This document shows, in pieces, positions 8,520 through 17,199 of a stretch of 60,060 nt of DNA. Below the pieces are notes generated by a model. The model was not told where the DNA came from and ran no database searches. It saw only the letters and a list, made by a program, of their open reading frames with translations. The stretch lies in NCBI GenBank assembly GCA_965219015.1, contig CBDCNH010000014.1:1-60060 (forward strand). The letters are read 5' to 3'. This DNA comes from CBDCNH01 sp965219015 (GTDB taxonomy: Bacteria > Pseudomonadota > Alphaproteobacteria > Rhodobacterales > Rhodobacteraceae). The position numbers and the translations under genes are program-made. Numbering within the stretch: position 1 is the first letter of the stretch; every line of letters starts with the position of its first letter.

Positions 8520-9910
8520 GCGGGACGCGGACGGAAACCGACAGCTTCGGCCCGCTCGAAGTGCCGGCCGAGCGCTATTGGGGCGCGCAGACCGAGCGGT
8601 CGATCCGCAACTTCCCGATCGGCGGCGAGCGTCAGCCGATCGCCCTCATCCACGCGCTCGGGCTCATCAAGCGGGCCTGCGCCGAGGAAAACGTGACGAC
8701 GGGCGATCTCGACCCCAAGCTCGGGAATGCCATCGCGGAAGCGGCGGCCGAAGTCGCGGACGGCCGCTTCGACGCGGAGTTTCCGCTCGTGGTCTGGCAG
8801 ACCGGTTCCGGCACGCAGACCAACATGAACGCCAACGAGGTGATCTCGAACCGCGCCATCGAGATGCTCGGCGGCACGCGCGGCTCGAAGGTGCCGGTGC
8901 ATCCGAACGACCACGTGAACCTCGGGCAGTCGTCGAACGACACGTTCCCGACCGCGATGCATGTCGCGACCGCCCTCACGGTGCGCGACGTGCTGCAGCC
9001 GGGGCTGCGCGCGCTCCATGCCGCACTCGACGCCAAGGCGGAGGCCTTCGCGGGGATCATCAAGATCGGGCGGACGCATACCCAGGACGCGACGCCGATG
9101 ACGCTCGGGCAGGAGTTCTCGGGCTATACGCACCAGGTCGCGATGGCGATCCGGCGCGCCGACGCGGCGCTGCCGGCGGTGCTCGAGCTCGCGCAGGGCG
9201 GCACCGCGGTCGGCACAGGGCTCAACGCGCGGGCCGGCTGGAGCGAGGCGATCGCGGGCCGGCTTGCGGCGCTGACCGGCATGGCCTTCGTGACCGCGCC
9301 CAACAAGTTCGAGGCGCTCGCCACGCATGACGCGATGGTCGAGATGTCGGGTGCCTTGCGGGGCATCGCGGTGAGCCTCTTCAAGATCGCCAACGACATC
9401 CGCTTCCTCGGCTCGGGGCCGCGCTCGGGGCTGGGCGAGCTTCTGCTGCCCGAGAACGAGCCCGGCAGCTCGATCATGCCGGGCAAGGTGAACCCGACGC
9501 AGGCCGAAGCGCTGACGATGGTCTGCGCGCAGGTGATCGGCAACGACGCCGCGGTCGGGTTCGCGGGCGCGCAGGGGCATTTCGAGCTCAACGTGTTCAA
9601 GCCGGTGATCGCGCTCAACGTGTTGCAGTCGGTGCGGCTCTTGGGCGACGCGGCCGCTTCGTTTGCGGCCAACTGCGTCGCGGGGATCCGCGCCAACACC
9701 GCTCGGATCGAGACGCTGATGCGCGAGTCGCTCATGCTGGTGACGGCGCTCGCCCCCACCATCGGCTACGACGCGGCCACCAGGGTCGCGAAGGCCGCGC
9801 ACCACAACGGCACGACGCTGCGCGATGAAGCCGTGGGGATGGGGCTCGTCGATGCCGAGACCTTCGACCGCGTGGTCCGGCCCGAAGACATGATCGGGCC
9901 GCGCGCATGA
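8516..9910 (+). CDS. fumC: Fumarate hydratase class II
   Basis: An iron-independent fumarase of the TCA cycle, 464 residues, normal length. The superfamily signature GSSIMPGKVNP lies at about 321-331. Other motifs are TGSGTQTNMNANEV and SSNDTFPTAMHV, the active-site stretches of class II fumarases. The GTG start overlaps the sspB stop by 4 bp, and its own TGA overlaps the next ATG, so sspB-fumC-DUF4169-RHH form one rightward operon. This order is typical of Rhodobacterales. Confidence 0.97.
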   Translation: MSGTRTETDSFGPLEVPAERYWGAQTERSIRNFPIGGERQPIALIHALGLIKRACAEENVTTGDLDPKLGNAIAEAAAEVADGRFDAEFPLVVWQTGSGTQTNMNANEVISNRAIEMLGGTRGSKVPVHPNDHVNLGQSSNDTFPTAMHVATALTVRDVLQPGLRALHAALDAKAEAFAGIIKIGRTHTQDATPMTLGQEFSGYTHQVAMAIRRADAALPAVLELAQGGTAVGTGLNARAGWSEAIAGRLAALTGMAFVTAPNKFEALATHDAMVEMSGALRGIAVSLFKIANDIRFLGSGPRSGLGELLLPENEPGSSIMPGKVNPTQAEALTMVCAQVIGNDAAVGFAGAQGHFELNVFKPVIALNVLQSVRLLGDAAASFAANCVAGIRANTARIETLMRESLMLVTALAPTIGYDAATRVAKAAHHNGTTLRDEAVGMGLVDAETFDRVVRPEDMIGPRA

Positions 9911-10092
9911 CCGGGGTGGTCAACCTCGCGCGCGCGAGAAAGCGCCGGGAGAAGGCCGCGAAGGCCGACGCGGCGAGCGCGAACGCCGCGCGCTCCGGCC
10001 GGACGCGGGCCGAGAAGGCCGCCGAGGCAGATGCCTTGGCCCGGTCGGCGCACTCGCTCGACCAGCACCGGCGCGAGCCCCCGCCCGACTAA
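9907..10092 (+). CDS. DUF4169 family small protein
   Basis: A 61-residue, highly charged protein starting MTGVVNLARARKRREKAAK and containing the NAARSGRTRAEKA block, matching the DUF4169 pattern (VNLxxxRK followed by a GRTKAE-like motif). It is probably largely helical or disordered; the function of the family is unknown. The ATG overlaps the fumC stop (ATGA), indicating translational coupling. Confidence 0.75.
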   Translation: MTGVVNLARARKRREKAAKADAASANAARSGRTRAEKAAEADALARSAHSLDQHRREPPPD

Positions 10093-10093
10093 G

Positions 10094-10342
10094 GTGGGCG
10101 CACCGGTCAAGCATTCCCTGACGCTCGGCGGCCACCGCACCAGCGTGTCGCTCGAGCCTGCATTCTGGACGGCATTTCGCGAGATCGCAGCCGCGCGAGG
10201 ACTGTCGGTCAACGCGCTCGCCGCCCGCATCGACGCCGCACGGGCGCCGAGCGTCGGCCTCGCGACGGCGATCCGCCTCGAGGTGCTTGCCCATTACCGT
10301 GCGTCAGCGAGGGCTGACGTGCAGCCAGATGCCGGTGCGTGA
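10094..10342 (+). CDS. Ribbon-helix-helix domain protein
   Basis: An 82-residue protein with the opening VKHSLTLGGHRTSVSLE followed by AFWTAFREIAAARGLSVNALAARID, the beta-strand and two helices of an RHH_4 domain. It may bind DNA as a dimer; no target is known. A GTG at 10094, just after the DUF4169 stop, gives the size usual for these proteins. An ATG at 10031 in the same frame is possible but would overlap DUF4169 by 62 bp and add atypical residues. The 3' end overlaps the convergent P450 gene by 39 bp. Confidence 0.7.
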   Translation: MGAPVKHSLTLGGHRTSVSLEPAFWTAFREIAAARGLSVNALAARIDAARAPSVGLATAIRLEVLAHYRASARADVQPDAGA

Positions 10343-11680
10343 GCGCACGGTGAGATGCGCCGCGGGCACCGGCGGGCGCGCGGGGTCGGGCGCGAAACGG
10401 AAGGCGTGGAGCAGCGTCGCCAGCATGAGCACCCCCTCGATGCCCGCAAAGCCCGCGCCCGGACAAATGCGGGGGCCGGCCGAGAACGGCATGTAGCCGG
10501 CGCGCGCCTGCCGCTGCCCCTCGGGCGTGCGCCAGCGAGCCGGGTCGAAGGCGTCGGGGGAGTCCCAGATGCGTTCGTGGCGGTGGAGATGCCACTGGCT
10601 CAGCACGATCTCCGACCCCACGGGCACGTCTCGGTCGCGGAACCGCTCCGCGGCGACGTTGCGGCGCACCATCATCGGCACGGGCGGATACAGGCGCAGC
10701 GTCTCGCGAAACACGTCGCGGAGAGCGGCGAGCCCGGCGAGTTCGGGGATGCTGGCGGCCAGCGGTTCGAGCGAGGCCACCTCGCGTGCCGCGGCATCCT
10801 GCGTGCCGGGGTCCGCCGCGAGCAGGTAGAGCGCCCAGGCAATGGCGGCGGCGCTGGTCTCGTGCCCGGCGAGGAAGAAGATCGCCACCTCGTCGATCAT
10901 CTCCCCGGGCCCGAGGCCCTGCCCCGTCTCGGGATCGGTCGCGGTCATCAACCGTGTCGCGAGGTCGTCGGGTGCCTCGCCGGCGGCGATCTCGAGGGCG
11001 CGCTCGGCGACCAGCGCACCGATCAAGCTGCGGACGCGCCGCGCTGCCCGTGCAGCGGCAGGGCGGTGCAGGCGCGGCACCCACCGTGGCAGTGCGACGA
11101 AAGCGGCGAGGTTGAGGATCGGCTGCGTCGCCTGGTAGGCGCGGAACGCGTCGAAGACCGCGCGGGCCGCGGCATCGTCGATCGGCCGCGAGAAGAGCGC
11201 GCGGAGCATCGCGTCGGCGGCGGCATGGCTCGCGACGGCCTCGATCTCGTGAAGCCCCGGAGCAAGCCGGTCGCGCATCGCCGCCGCCGCGCCGCGCAGC
11301 GCCGGGAGCGTGGCGTGAAGCCGGCCGCCGGCGAACGCGGGGTCGATGATCCGGCGGCGGCGCGCCCAATCGCTGCCGTTGGCGAGGAACACCGAGGCGC
11401 CGAGCATCGGCGCGAGGCCGGCGCCCACGCGCGGCGACTTCGGGAAGTCCTGCGGCCGATCGCGGAGCACGGTGTCGATGAGCGCGGGCTCGAGGACGAG
11501 GAACGACCGGAAGAACGGCGTGCGGAACGCCGCCATCCGCGCGCGGTAGAGCCGTGCGGGTTGCGCCGAGAGGATGTCGCGCCGGAAGAGCCGGAGGTAG
11601 CGCCAGAGTGACACCCGGTCGGCCCGCGACGGCGGCTTCGGCGGCACGAGACGCTGCCCGGCCGGGGACGCCTCCGTCAT
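10304..11680 (-). CDS. Cytochrome P450
   Basis: A 458-residue soluble bacterial-type P450 monooxygenase. All diagnostic motifs are present: the I-helix oxygen-activation motif AGHETS, the K-helix ETLRLYPP (ExxR), the PERF-like region DAFDPARW and the heme-thiolate loop FSAGPRICPGAG, whose cysteine ligates iron. The I-helix and overall pattern resemble the fatty-acid/CYP102-like and eukaryotic-type P450s more than camphor-type enzymes. The substrate is unknown. The ATG overlaps the stop of the upstream membrane hydrolase by 4 bp (ATGA), suggesting a shared pathway. No ferredoxin or reductase gene is adjacent. Confidence 0.95.
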   Translation of the reverse strand: MTEASPAGQRLVPPKPPSRADRVSLWRYLRLFRRDILSAQPARLYRARMAAFRTPFFRSFLVLEPALIDTVLRDRPQDFPKSPRVGAGLAPMLGASVFLANGSDWARRRRIIDPAFAGGRLHATLPALRGAAAAMRDRLAPGLHEIEAVASHAAADAMLRALFSRPIDDAAARAVFDAFRAYQATQPILNLAAFVALPRWVPRLHRPAAARAARRVRSLIGALVAERALEIAAGEAPDDLATRLMTATDPETGQGLGPGEMIDEVAIFFLAGHETSAAAIAWALYLLAADPGTQDAAAREVASLEPLAASIPELAGLAALRDVFRETLRLYPPVPMMVRRNVAAERFRDRDVPVGSEIVLSQWHLHRHERIWDSPDAFDPARWRTPEGQRQARAGYMPFSAGPRICPGAGFAGIEGVLMLATLLHAFRFAPDPARPPVPAAHLTVRSRTGIWLHVSPR

Positions 11681-12849
11681 GCGGCGCGGTCGCGGTAGCC
11701 CGAGAGCGGCGTCTCGATGCGCGCCGGCGACGGCGGGTGGCGGGCGAAGCGGCCCGCGAGGCCGCGCGGGCCCGCGGTGACGGCGAAGTAGTCATAGCCG
11801 CGCGGGCGGTCGAAGGCGCAGAGATACTGGAAGTGCAGCCGGAAGAACCGCCAGCGGAGCTTCTTCCAGCGCGCGGGCGCCAGCGTCAGCGAGAACGCCG
11901 CCGAGACGACGAGCGGCCAGCGCTTGCCCGGCCCCCCGACGCCCGCGACCGCCACCGGATCGCAGAGCGCGAAGGCGCAGCCGTCGCCGGGGGCAGAGAC
12001 ATCGACCCAGGTGAGCGCATCCGAGCCGCCGAGGAGATGCAGGTCGGCGCGGAGGCGGTGCGCGTCGGGCAGGAACGCCACCATCGGCATCGCCTGCCCG
12101 AGCGTGAGGAGCGCGAGCGGCGCGGCTGGGCCCGTGCGACCGCGAAGCACATCGGCGACCGCCATCACCGCGAGCTGCGCGCCGGTCGAATGGCCGACGA
12201 CGAGCACCTCGTCCACCGGCGCGTCCAGGGCCGCGGCGATGCGCGCGGCGAAGTCAGCGAGACGCGTCTCGAGCGCGGGCGGAGGGGCGCCGCGCCGACG
12301 CGCGAAGAAGTGGAAATCGTGCATGAGATAATGCGCGAGAAGCCGGCCATCGAGCGCGCGGAACCAGCGGAGCAGCACGACCGTCACCGCGAGCCCGAAG
12401 ACCACCCCCCACCACGGCAGCGCCGCCGCGACCAGCGCGCCCGCGCCGACCGCGAGCGCGAGCTCGCCCGTCAGCACGGCGACCGGATAGAGCGCCGCGA
12501 TCACCGGGCCTTTCCGCAGGCGCGCGAGCCGCAGGAAAGCACCCGTGACGAGGTAGATCCACACCGTCCGTGCCAGAGCTGCGTAGGTGGCGAGGATCCC
12601 GCGCCGCATCGAGGCGCGCACGAGGTCGGACCAGACCAGCACCTCGACATCCGTCTCGACCGCGCGGCCTTCGATGGTGGCCGAGACATGCCAGCCGAAG
12701 CGCGCGCCATCGCGGGGCATCACGGCGATCCGGTGGCCGGAGATCGCGCCCTGCTGCGCGGCCTCGACGCGGTAAAGCTCGCGGTAGCGCCGGGGTGGCT
12801 GCGGGTCGAATCCCGGCACGAAGAACACTTGCCGCCGCGACACGGTCAT
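11677..12849 (-). CDS. Membrane-anchored alpha/beta hydrolase-like protein
   Basis: A 390-residue protein. An early FFVPGFDPQPPRRYRELY block is followed by two or three hydrophobic segments (roughly residues 95-120 and 150-190) and then a serine-hydrolase nucleophile elbow VVGHSTGAQLAV (GHSTG). Later aspartates and histidines could complete a triad. The layout suggests an inner-membrane lipase or esterase, but the substrate is unknown. The start ATG at 12849 is preceded by GAGGGG. It lies 19 bp downstream of ccdA and overlaps the P450 gene, forming ccdA-hydrolase-P450. Confidence 0.7.
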   Translation of the reverse strand: MTVSRRQVFFVPGFDPQPPRRYRELYRVEAAQQGAISGHRIAVMPRDGARFGWHVSATIEGRAVETDVEVLVWSDLVRASMRRGILATYAALARTVWIYLVTGAFLRLARLRKGPVIAALYPVAVLTGELALAVGAGALVAAALPWWGVVFGLAVTVVLLRWFRALDGRLLAHYLMHDFHFFARRRGAPPPALETRLADFAARIAAALDAPVDEVLVVGHSTGAQLAVMAVADVLRGRTGPAAPLALLTLGQAMPMVAFLPDAHRLRADLHLLGGSDALTWVDVSAPGDGCAFALCDPVAVAGVGGPGKRWPLVVSAAFSLTLAPARWKKLRWRFFRLHFQYLCAFDRPRGYDYFAVTAGPRGLAGRFARHPPSPARIETPLSGYRDRAA

Positions 12850-12868
12850 GGATGCACCCCTCACCCGC

Positions 12869-13621
12869 TCAGCCGAGTGCGGCGAGACCGGGGAACGTAT
12901 CGAGGATCCAGAATGAAAATGCGGTGAATACATTCGTCACGAGCGCCACGCCGACCACCACCAGCAGCGCGCCCATCACACGTTCGACCGCGCGCATGTG
13001 CCGTTTCATCCGCGCCATCAGACCCAGGGCGCGCTGGATGAACACCGCCGCGAGCAGGAAGGGTATGCCAAGCCCCGCCGCGTAAACCGCGAGAAGGAGC
13101 GTGCCGCGCGCGACCGACGCCTCGGAGGCTGCGAGCGAGATGATGGCACCGAGCTGCGGGCCGATGCAGGGCGTCCAGCCGAACGCGAAGGCGAGACCGA
13201 GGAGATACGCGCCGACCGCCGAGCCGCCCCGGTCGCCCGCGTCGAGCCGCGCCTCGCGGTTGAGCGCGGGGATGTGGATCACGCCGAGGAAGTGGAGCCC
13301 GAAGACGATCACCACCGCGCCCGAGATGCGGACGAACCAGCCCTGCCATTCGAGGAAGAACGCGCCGAACGCGGAGGCGGTGAAGCCGAGGAGCAGGAAC
13401 ACCGTCGAGAGGCCGAGCACGAAGAACACCGCCGGCAGCAGCGCGCGGCGTCGGGCAGCGCCGGTGCCCTTGAGGTCGCTCATGCTGATGCCGCCCATGT
13501 AGGCGAGATAGGGCGGCACGATCGGCAGCACGCAGGGGCTCAGGAAGGACAGGAGCCCCGCGGCGAGCGCGACCAGCATGGCGGGCAAGAGGCTCGCGTC
13601 GATGAGGTCAATGCCGAGCAT
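12869..13621 (-). CDS. ccdA: CcdA-type cytochrome c biogenesis / thiol-disulfide transmembrane protein
   Basis: A 250-residue inner-membrane protein with about six hydrophobic segments. It carries the two conserved redox cysteines of the DsbD/CcdA family, in LSFLSPCVLPIVPPYLAYMGG (first half) and AFGWTPCIGPQLGAI (second half). It moves reducing equivalents from cytoplasmic thioredoxin to periplasmic CcmG-like thioredoxins for cytochrome c maturation. A GGAG lies 6 nt upstream of the ATG. It is the first gene of a leftward group with the hydrolase and P450, and diverges from tusA. Confidence 0.93.
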   Translation of the reverse strand: MLGIDLIDASLLPAMLVALAAGLLSFLSPCVLPIVPPYLAYMGGISMSDLKGTGAARRRALLPAVFFVLGLSTVFLLLGFTASAFGAFFLEWQGWFVRISGAVVIVFGLHFLGVIHIPALNREARLDAGDRGGSAVGAYLLGLAFAFGWTPCIGPQLGAIISLAASEASVARGTLLLAVYAAGLGIPFLLAAVFIQRALGLMARMKRHMRAVERVMGALLVVVGVALVTNVFTAFSFWILDTFPGLAALG

Positions 13622-13744
13622 GGGCGTCTCCGTTCACGTCACGCGTAGTCGATCGTCGTGGTCGCGTCATCGGGGACGATCCTCACGTTGCCGTGGCGCG
13701 ATGCCCCGTTGGGCCTGGCTGCGAAGCGGTCTAGGACTGCGACG

Positions 13745-13975
13745 ATGGGCGGTTGGGACGTCGACATCGACGCGCGGGGGCTTCTCTGCCCGCTGCCGGT
13801 GCTGCGGGCGGCGAAGGGGCTGCGCGCGATGGCGCCGGGAGCCGTTATGCGGCTGACGACGACGGACCCCGCGGCCGTCGTCGACGTGCCGCATTTCTGC
13901 GCGGAGGCCGGTCACCGCCTCGTGGCGGCCGATCTGGCCGGCCCCGAGGCGGTGTTTCTCATCGCGCGGGGCTGA
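13745..13975 (+). CDS. TusA-family sulfurtransferase
   Basis: A 76-residue protein with the TusA/SirA signature DARGLLCPLPVLRAAKGL; the cysteine in LLCPLP is the sulfur-carrying residue. It probably carries persulfide sulfur for tRNA thiolation, molybdenum cofactor or related sulfur traffic. The start ATG at 13745 places the motif near the N-terminus as in the family; the longer frame upstream has no support. It ends 4 bp before the convergent rne stop. Confidence 0.88.
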   Translation: MGGWDVDIDARGLLCPLPVLRAAKGLRAMAPGAVMRLTTTDPAAVVDVPHFCAEAGHRLVAADLAGPEAVFLIARG

Positions 13976-13978
13976 CGG

Positions 13979-16783
13979 TCAGCGCCCGAGCGACCACCAG
14001 CCGCGCTTCTTCGGCTTCGCCTCGGCTTCCGGCTCGGGGGCGGATTCGGTGGCGGGCTCGGGTCTGGCTTCGACGATGGTCTCTTCGACGGGCTCGGTGG
14101 CGCGGTCGTGCTCCGCCTCGGCGTAGGGCTCCGTTTCCGCGACCGGCTCGGAAATGACCTCCCTCGTTTCAGGCCCCGTCTCGGGCACCGTCTCGGGCAC
14201 GGCTTCCGGCACCGTTTCGGGCATCGCCTCCGCCTCGATCACCTCGGAAGGTGCCGGGACGGGTTCGGGCAGCGCGTCTGCGGCAAGGGCTGCCGCATCG
14301 GCGGCCTCGGCCTCGGCGATCTGCTTGGCGCTCGGACGCCGGCTGCGGCTGCGCTTCGGCTTCGGAGCAGGCTCGGCCTCGGGCAGTGCTTCCGCCGTCC
14401 CTTCGGGAGCCTCCGCGACCGCGTCCGCCTCCGCCTTCCGGCGGGTGCGGCTCGCCGAGGAGCGGGTGCGCTTCTTCGGCGCTTCCGCCTCGTCGACCGG
14501 CCCTGCCGCGGCCTCCGCAGCGATCGGCTCGGCCTCGTCCTCGTCATCCGTCTCGTCGTTCGACGACGCGCCTTCGCCGTCGAGCCCGTTGCCGCTTCCT
14601 TTCCGGCGGCGCCGACGGCGGCGTTTGCGACGCGGCCCCTCGCCCTGTCCGTCACCCAGCGCCTCGTTCGAGGCATCGCCGTCGCTCGGCTCGGCCGGCT
14701 CCGCCGCCTCTAGGGTGGGCAACGCCGTGGCGAGGCCACCGTCGCCGGGCTCCTCCACGACGTCGTCCATCGCCGAGCTTTCGGCCGAGATCACCGCATT
14801 CGCTGCGACGGTGCGCGTCGAGGTCTTGAACTTCTCGACGGCAAAGTCCGGGCTGACGAGCGCCGGGTCCGCCTCGATACGGACCGCCATCTGGAAGCGC
14901 GCCTCGATGCCCGCGATGTGCTCGCGTTTCTGGTTCATCAGGAAGTTCGCGATCGTTACCGGCACGCGCACCAGAACCTCGCGCGACCGCCGCCGCGTGC
15001 CCTCCTCCTCGAGCTGGCGCAGCACCGACAGCGCCAGGCTGTCGTCGGAGCGGATGAGCCCGGTCCCGTGGCAGTGCGAGCAGGGCGCCGTCGAGGCCTC
15101 GAGCATCCCCGGGCGCAGGCGCTGTCGGCTCATCTCCATCAGCCCGAAGCCCGAGATCCGGCCCATCTGAACCCGCGCGCGGTCGGACTTCAGCTTGTCC
15201 TTCATGCGCTTCTCGACCGCGGCGTTGTTGCGGCGCTCGTCCATGTCGATGAAGTCGATCACGATCAGCCCCGCGAGGTCGCGCAGGCGCAGCTGCCGCG
15301 CCACCTCCTCGGCGGCCTCGAGGTTGGTCTTGAGCGCGGTCTCCTCGATCGAGCCCTCCTTGGTCGCGCGGCCCGAGTTCACGTCGATGGCGACGAGCGC
15401 CTCGGTGACGCCGATGACGATGTAGCCGCCCGACTTCAACTGAACCGTCGGGTTGAACATCGACGCGAGGTAGCTCTCGACGCCGTAGCGCGCGAAGAGC
15501 GGCTGCGCGTCGGCGTACCGCCGCACGGCACCGGCATGATCGGGCATGATCATCGCCATGAAGTCGCGGGCGGTGCGGTAGCCCTCGGCGCCCTCGACCA
15601 GCACCTCGTCGATCTCGCGGCTGTAGAGGTCACGGATCACCCGCTTGACGAGCGCGCCCTCCTCGTAGATCGGCGCGGGCGCGATGGAGCGCAGCGTCAG
15701 GTCGCGGATCTGCTCCCAGAGACGCTGGAGATATTCGTAGTCGCGCCGGATCTCGGACTTCGTGCGCTGCGAGCCCGCGGTGCGGATGATGAGGCCGGCG
15801 CCCTCGGGCACCTCGATCTCGGAGGCGATCTCCTTGAGCTTCTTGCGGTCCGCGGCGACGGTGATCTTGCGGCTGATGCCGCCGCCCCGCGCGGTGTTGG
15901 GCATCAGCACGCAGTAGCGGCCCGCGAGGCTGAGGTAGGTCGTCAGCGCCGCGCCCTTGTTGCCGCGTTCCTCCTTGACGACCTGCACCAGCATGATCTG
16001 GCGCACCTTCACCACTTCCTGAATCTTGTAGCGCCGCGCCCGGGGCTTTCTCGCAGGGTGGTGGATCTCGTCGGCAACGTCTTCGTCCGCCACGGACTCG
16101 ATCGTCTCGTCCCGTTCCGAGGCGCGCTCGCGCATGTCCGCGCCGTGCTCGCGGCCGTTCGGCGCGTCAGGCTCGCGGCCGTTCGGCCGGTACGACGACG
16201 TGTCATCGGCGGGGCCGTCGAAGAGCGTGTCGGCGGTTTCGGCCTCGCCGAGATCGACCACGTCCATGCCGGCGATCCGGTCGGCCTTGTCGGCGGAGGG
16301 CGCCAGCGGTTCGACGGGCGCGCTTTCGGCAAATCCGTCGAGCCGCGCCTCGGCGGCGGGTTCGGCCGGTGCTTCCTCGGAGGCGGCCTCGATCGTGGCT
16401 TCGGCCGCCAGCGTCTCGTCCGCTTCGTCCGCCTTCAGGGCCGAGCGCCGCTGGCGGCCGCGCCCCTGGCCTTCCTCGTCCTCTTGCGCGCGGGCATAGG
16501 CGCGCTCCTCCTCCATCAGCGCCTTCCGGTCGGCGACGGGGATCTGGTAGTAGTCCGGGTGGATCTCGGCGAAGGCGAGGAAGCCGTGCCGGTTGCCGCC
16601 GTACTCGATGAACGCGGCCTGCAGCGACGGCTCGACGCGCGTTACCTTGGCGAGATAGATATTGCCGGCGAGCTGGCGCTTGTTGACGGTCTCGAAGTCG
16701 AATTCCTCGACGCGTGTCCCGTCCACCACCACGACGCGGGTTTCCTCGGCGTGGGTGGCGTCGATGAGCATTTTTCTTGCCAT
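13979..16783 (-). CDS. rne: Ribonuclease E
   Basis: Essential endoribonuclease and degradosome scaffold, 934 residues. The opening MARKMLIDATHAEETRV is family-typical. The S1 domain is split by a long acidic insertion (about residues 100-255), known in alphaproteobacterial RNase E. The catalytic aspartates lie in VAIDVNSGR and GLIVIDFIDMDERRN, and the zinc-link cysteines in CSHCHGTG. The C-terminal 280 residues are disordered, with a basic RRKRRRRRRRKG patch and repeated Glu/Pro/Ala segments, probably for RNA and partner binding. The start is ATG 16783; an ATG five codons earlier is possible. A 416-bp leader lies upstream, and rne mRNA leaders are commonly targets of autoregulation. Confidence 0.97.
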   Translation of the reverse strand: MARKMLIDATHAEETRVVVVDGTRVEEFDFETVNKRQLAGNIYLAKVTRVEPSLQAAFIEYGGNRHGFLAFAEIHPDYYQIPVADRKALMEEERAYARAQEDEEGQGRGRQRRSALKADEADETLAAEATIEAASEEAPAEPAAEARLDGFAESAPVEPLAPSADKADRIAGMDVVDLGEAETADTLFDGPADDTSSYRPNGREPDAPNGREHGADMRERASERDETIESVADEDVADEIHHPARKPRARRYKIQEVVKVRQIMLVQVVKEERGNKGAALTTYLSLAGRYCVLMPNTARGGGISRKITVAADRKKLKEIASEIEVPEGAGLIIRTAGSQRTKSEIRRDYEYLQRLWEQIRDLTLRSIAPAPIYEEGALVKRVIRDLYSREIDEVLVEGAEGYRTARDFMAMIMPDHAGAVRRYADAQPLFARYGVESYLASMFNPTVQLKSGGYIVIGVTEALVAIDVNSGRATKEGSIEETALKTNLEAAEEVARQLRLRDLAGLIVIDFIDMDERRNNAAVEKRMKDKLKSDRARVQMGRISGFGLMEMSRQRLRPGMLEASTAPCSHCHGTGLIRSDDSLALSVLRQLEEEGTRRRSREVLVRVPVTIANFLMNQKREHIAGIEARFQMAVRIEADPALVSPDFAVEKFKTSTRTVAANAVISAESSAMDDVVEEPGDGGLATALPTLEAAEPAEPSDGDASNEALGDGQGEGPRRKRRRRRRRKGSGNGLDGEGASSNDETDDEDEAEPIAAEAAAGPVDEAEAPKKRTRSSASRTRRKAEADAVAEAPEGTAEALPEAEPAPKPKRSRSRRPSAKQIAEAEAADAAALAADALPEPVPAPSEVIEAEAMPETVPEAVPETVPETGPETREVISEPVAETEPYAEAEHDRATEPVEETIVEARPEPATESAPEPEAEAKPKKRGWWSLGR

Positions 16784-17199
16784 TGGGTCTTTCGGCATCG
16801 CGGCAGCCGCGCGCGCCCGGGGGGTGCTGCGGTCTCGCGGCGATGGCTTGCTGGGGCGATGCCGCCGGCACGGTCGAGCGGGCCACGCCGTGAAGGCTGC
16901 CCCGGTCCCGATCCTCTGTGCGTCTGGCGGTCCATCGCGGTTCTGTCCCGGATGCCGGTTGCGGCACCCTGTTAAATCGCCCGACCCTTGCGGAACCAGG
17001 GGCCGAACCAGCCGATCGGCGGTCCGGCCTGAGACCGCAGCGCCCCGGAGCCGATGCTCATGGCGCTACGCTCACAGCGAAACTGATGTCGCCGACCGTC
17101 CCAAATGGGACAATTGCGGCACGCCGGCGACCTTAGCGGCTTTCAAGCTCGATTGACAATCGCTTTCTCGCGGCGGGGATCAACCGAAGGGCGAAGCGC
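16784..17199. other. Non-coding stretch upstream of rne
   Basis: No credible gene is seen. It lies between the rne start and the dctD stop and should hold the rne promoter and long leader. The one clear symmetric element is a 14-bp near-palindrome at 17098-17111 (GTCCCA, AA, TGGGAC). A TTGACA at 17153-17158 on the + strand has no fitting -10 and no gene to serve. Confidence 0.5.

Noticed and set aside
16080..16500. Acidic insertion in RNase E as an anomaly
   Set aside because: A long acidic insertion in the S1 region is a known trait of alphaproteobacterial RNase E.
14918..16975. Very long + strand ORF opposite rne
   Set aside because: Mirror of the RNase E coding frame; composition and lack of motifs mark it as a shadow.
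17153..17158. TTGACA as a + strand promoter
   Set aside because: No fitting -10 at the right distance and no + strand gene downstream.
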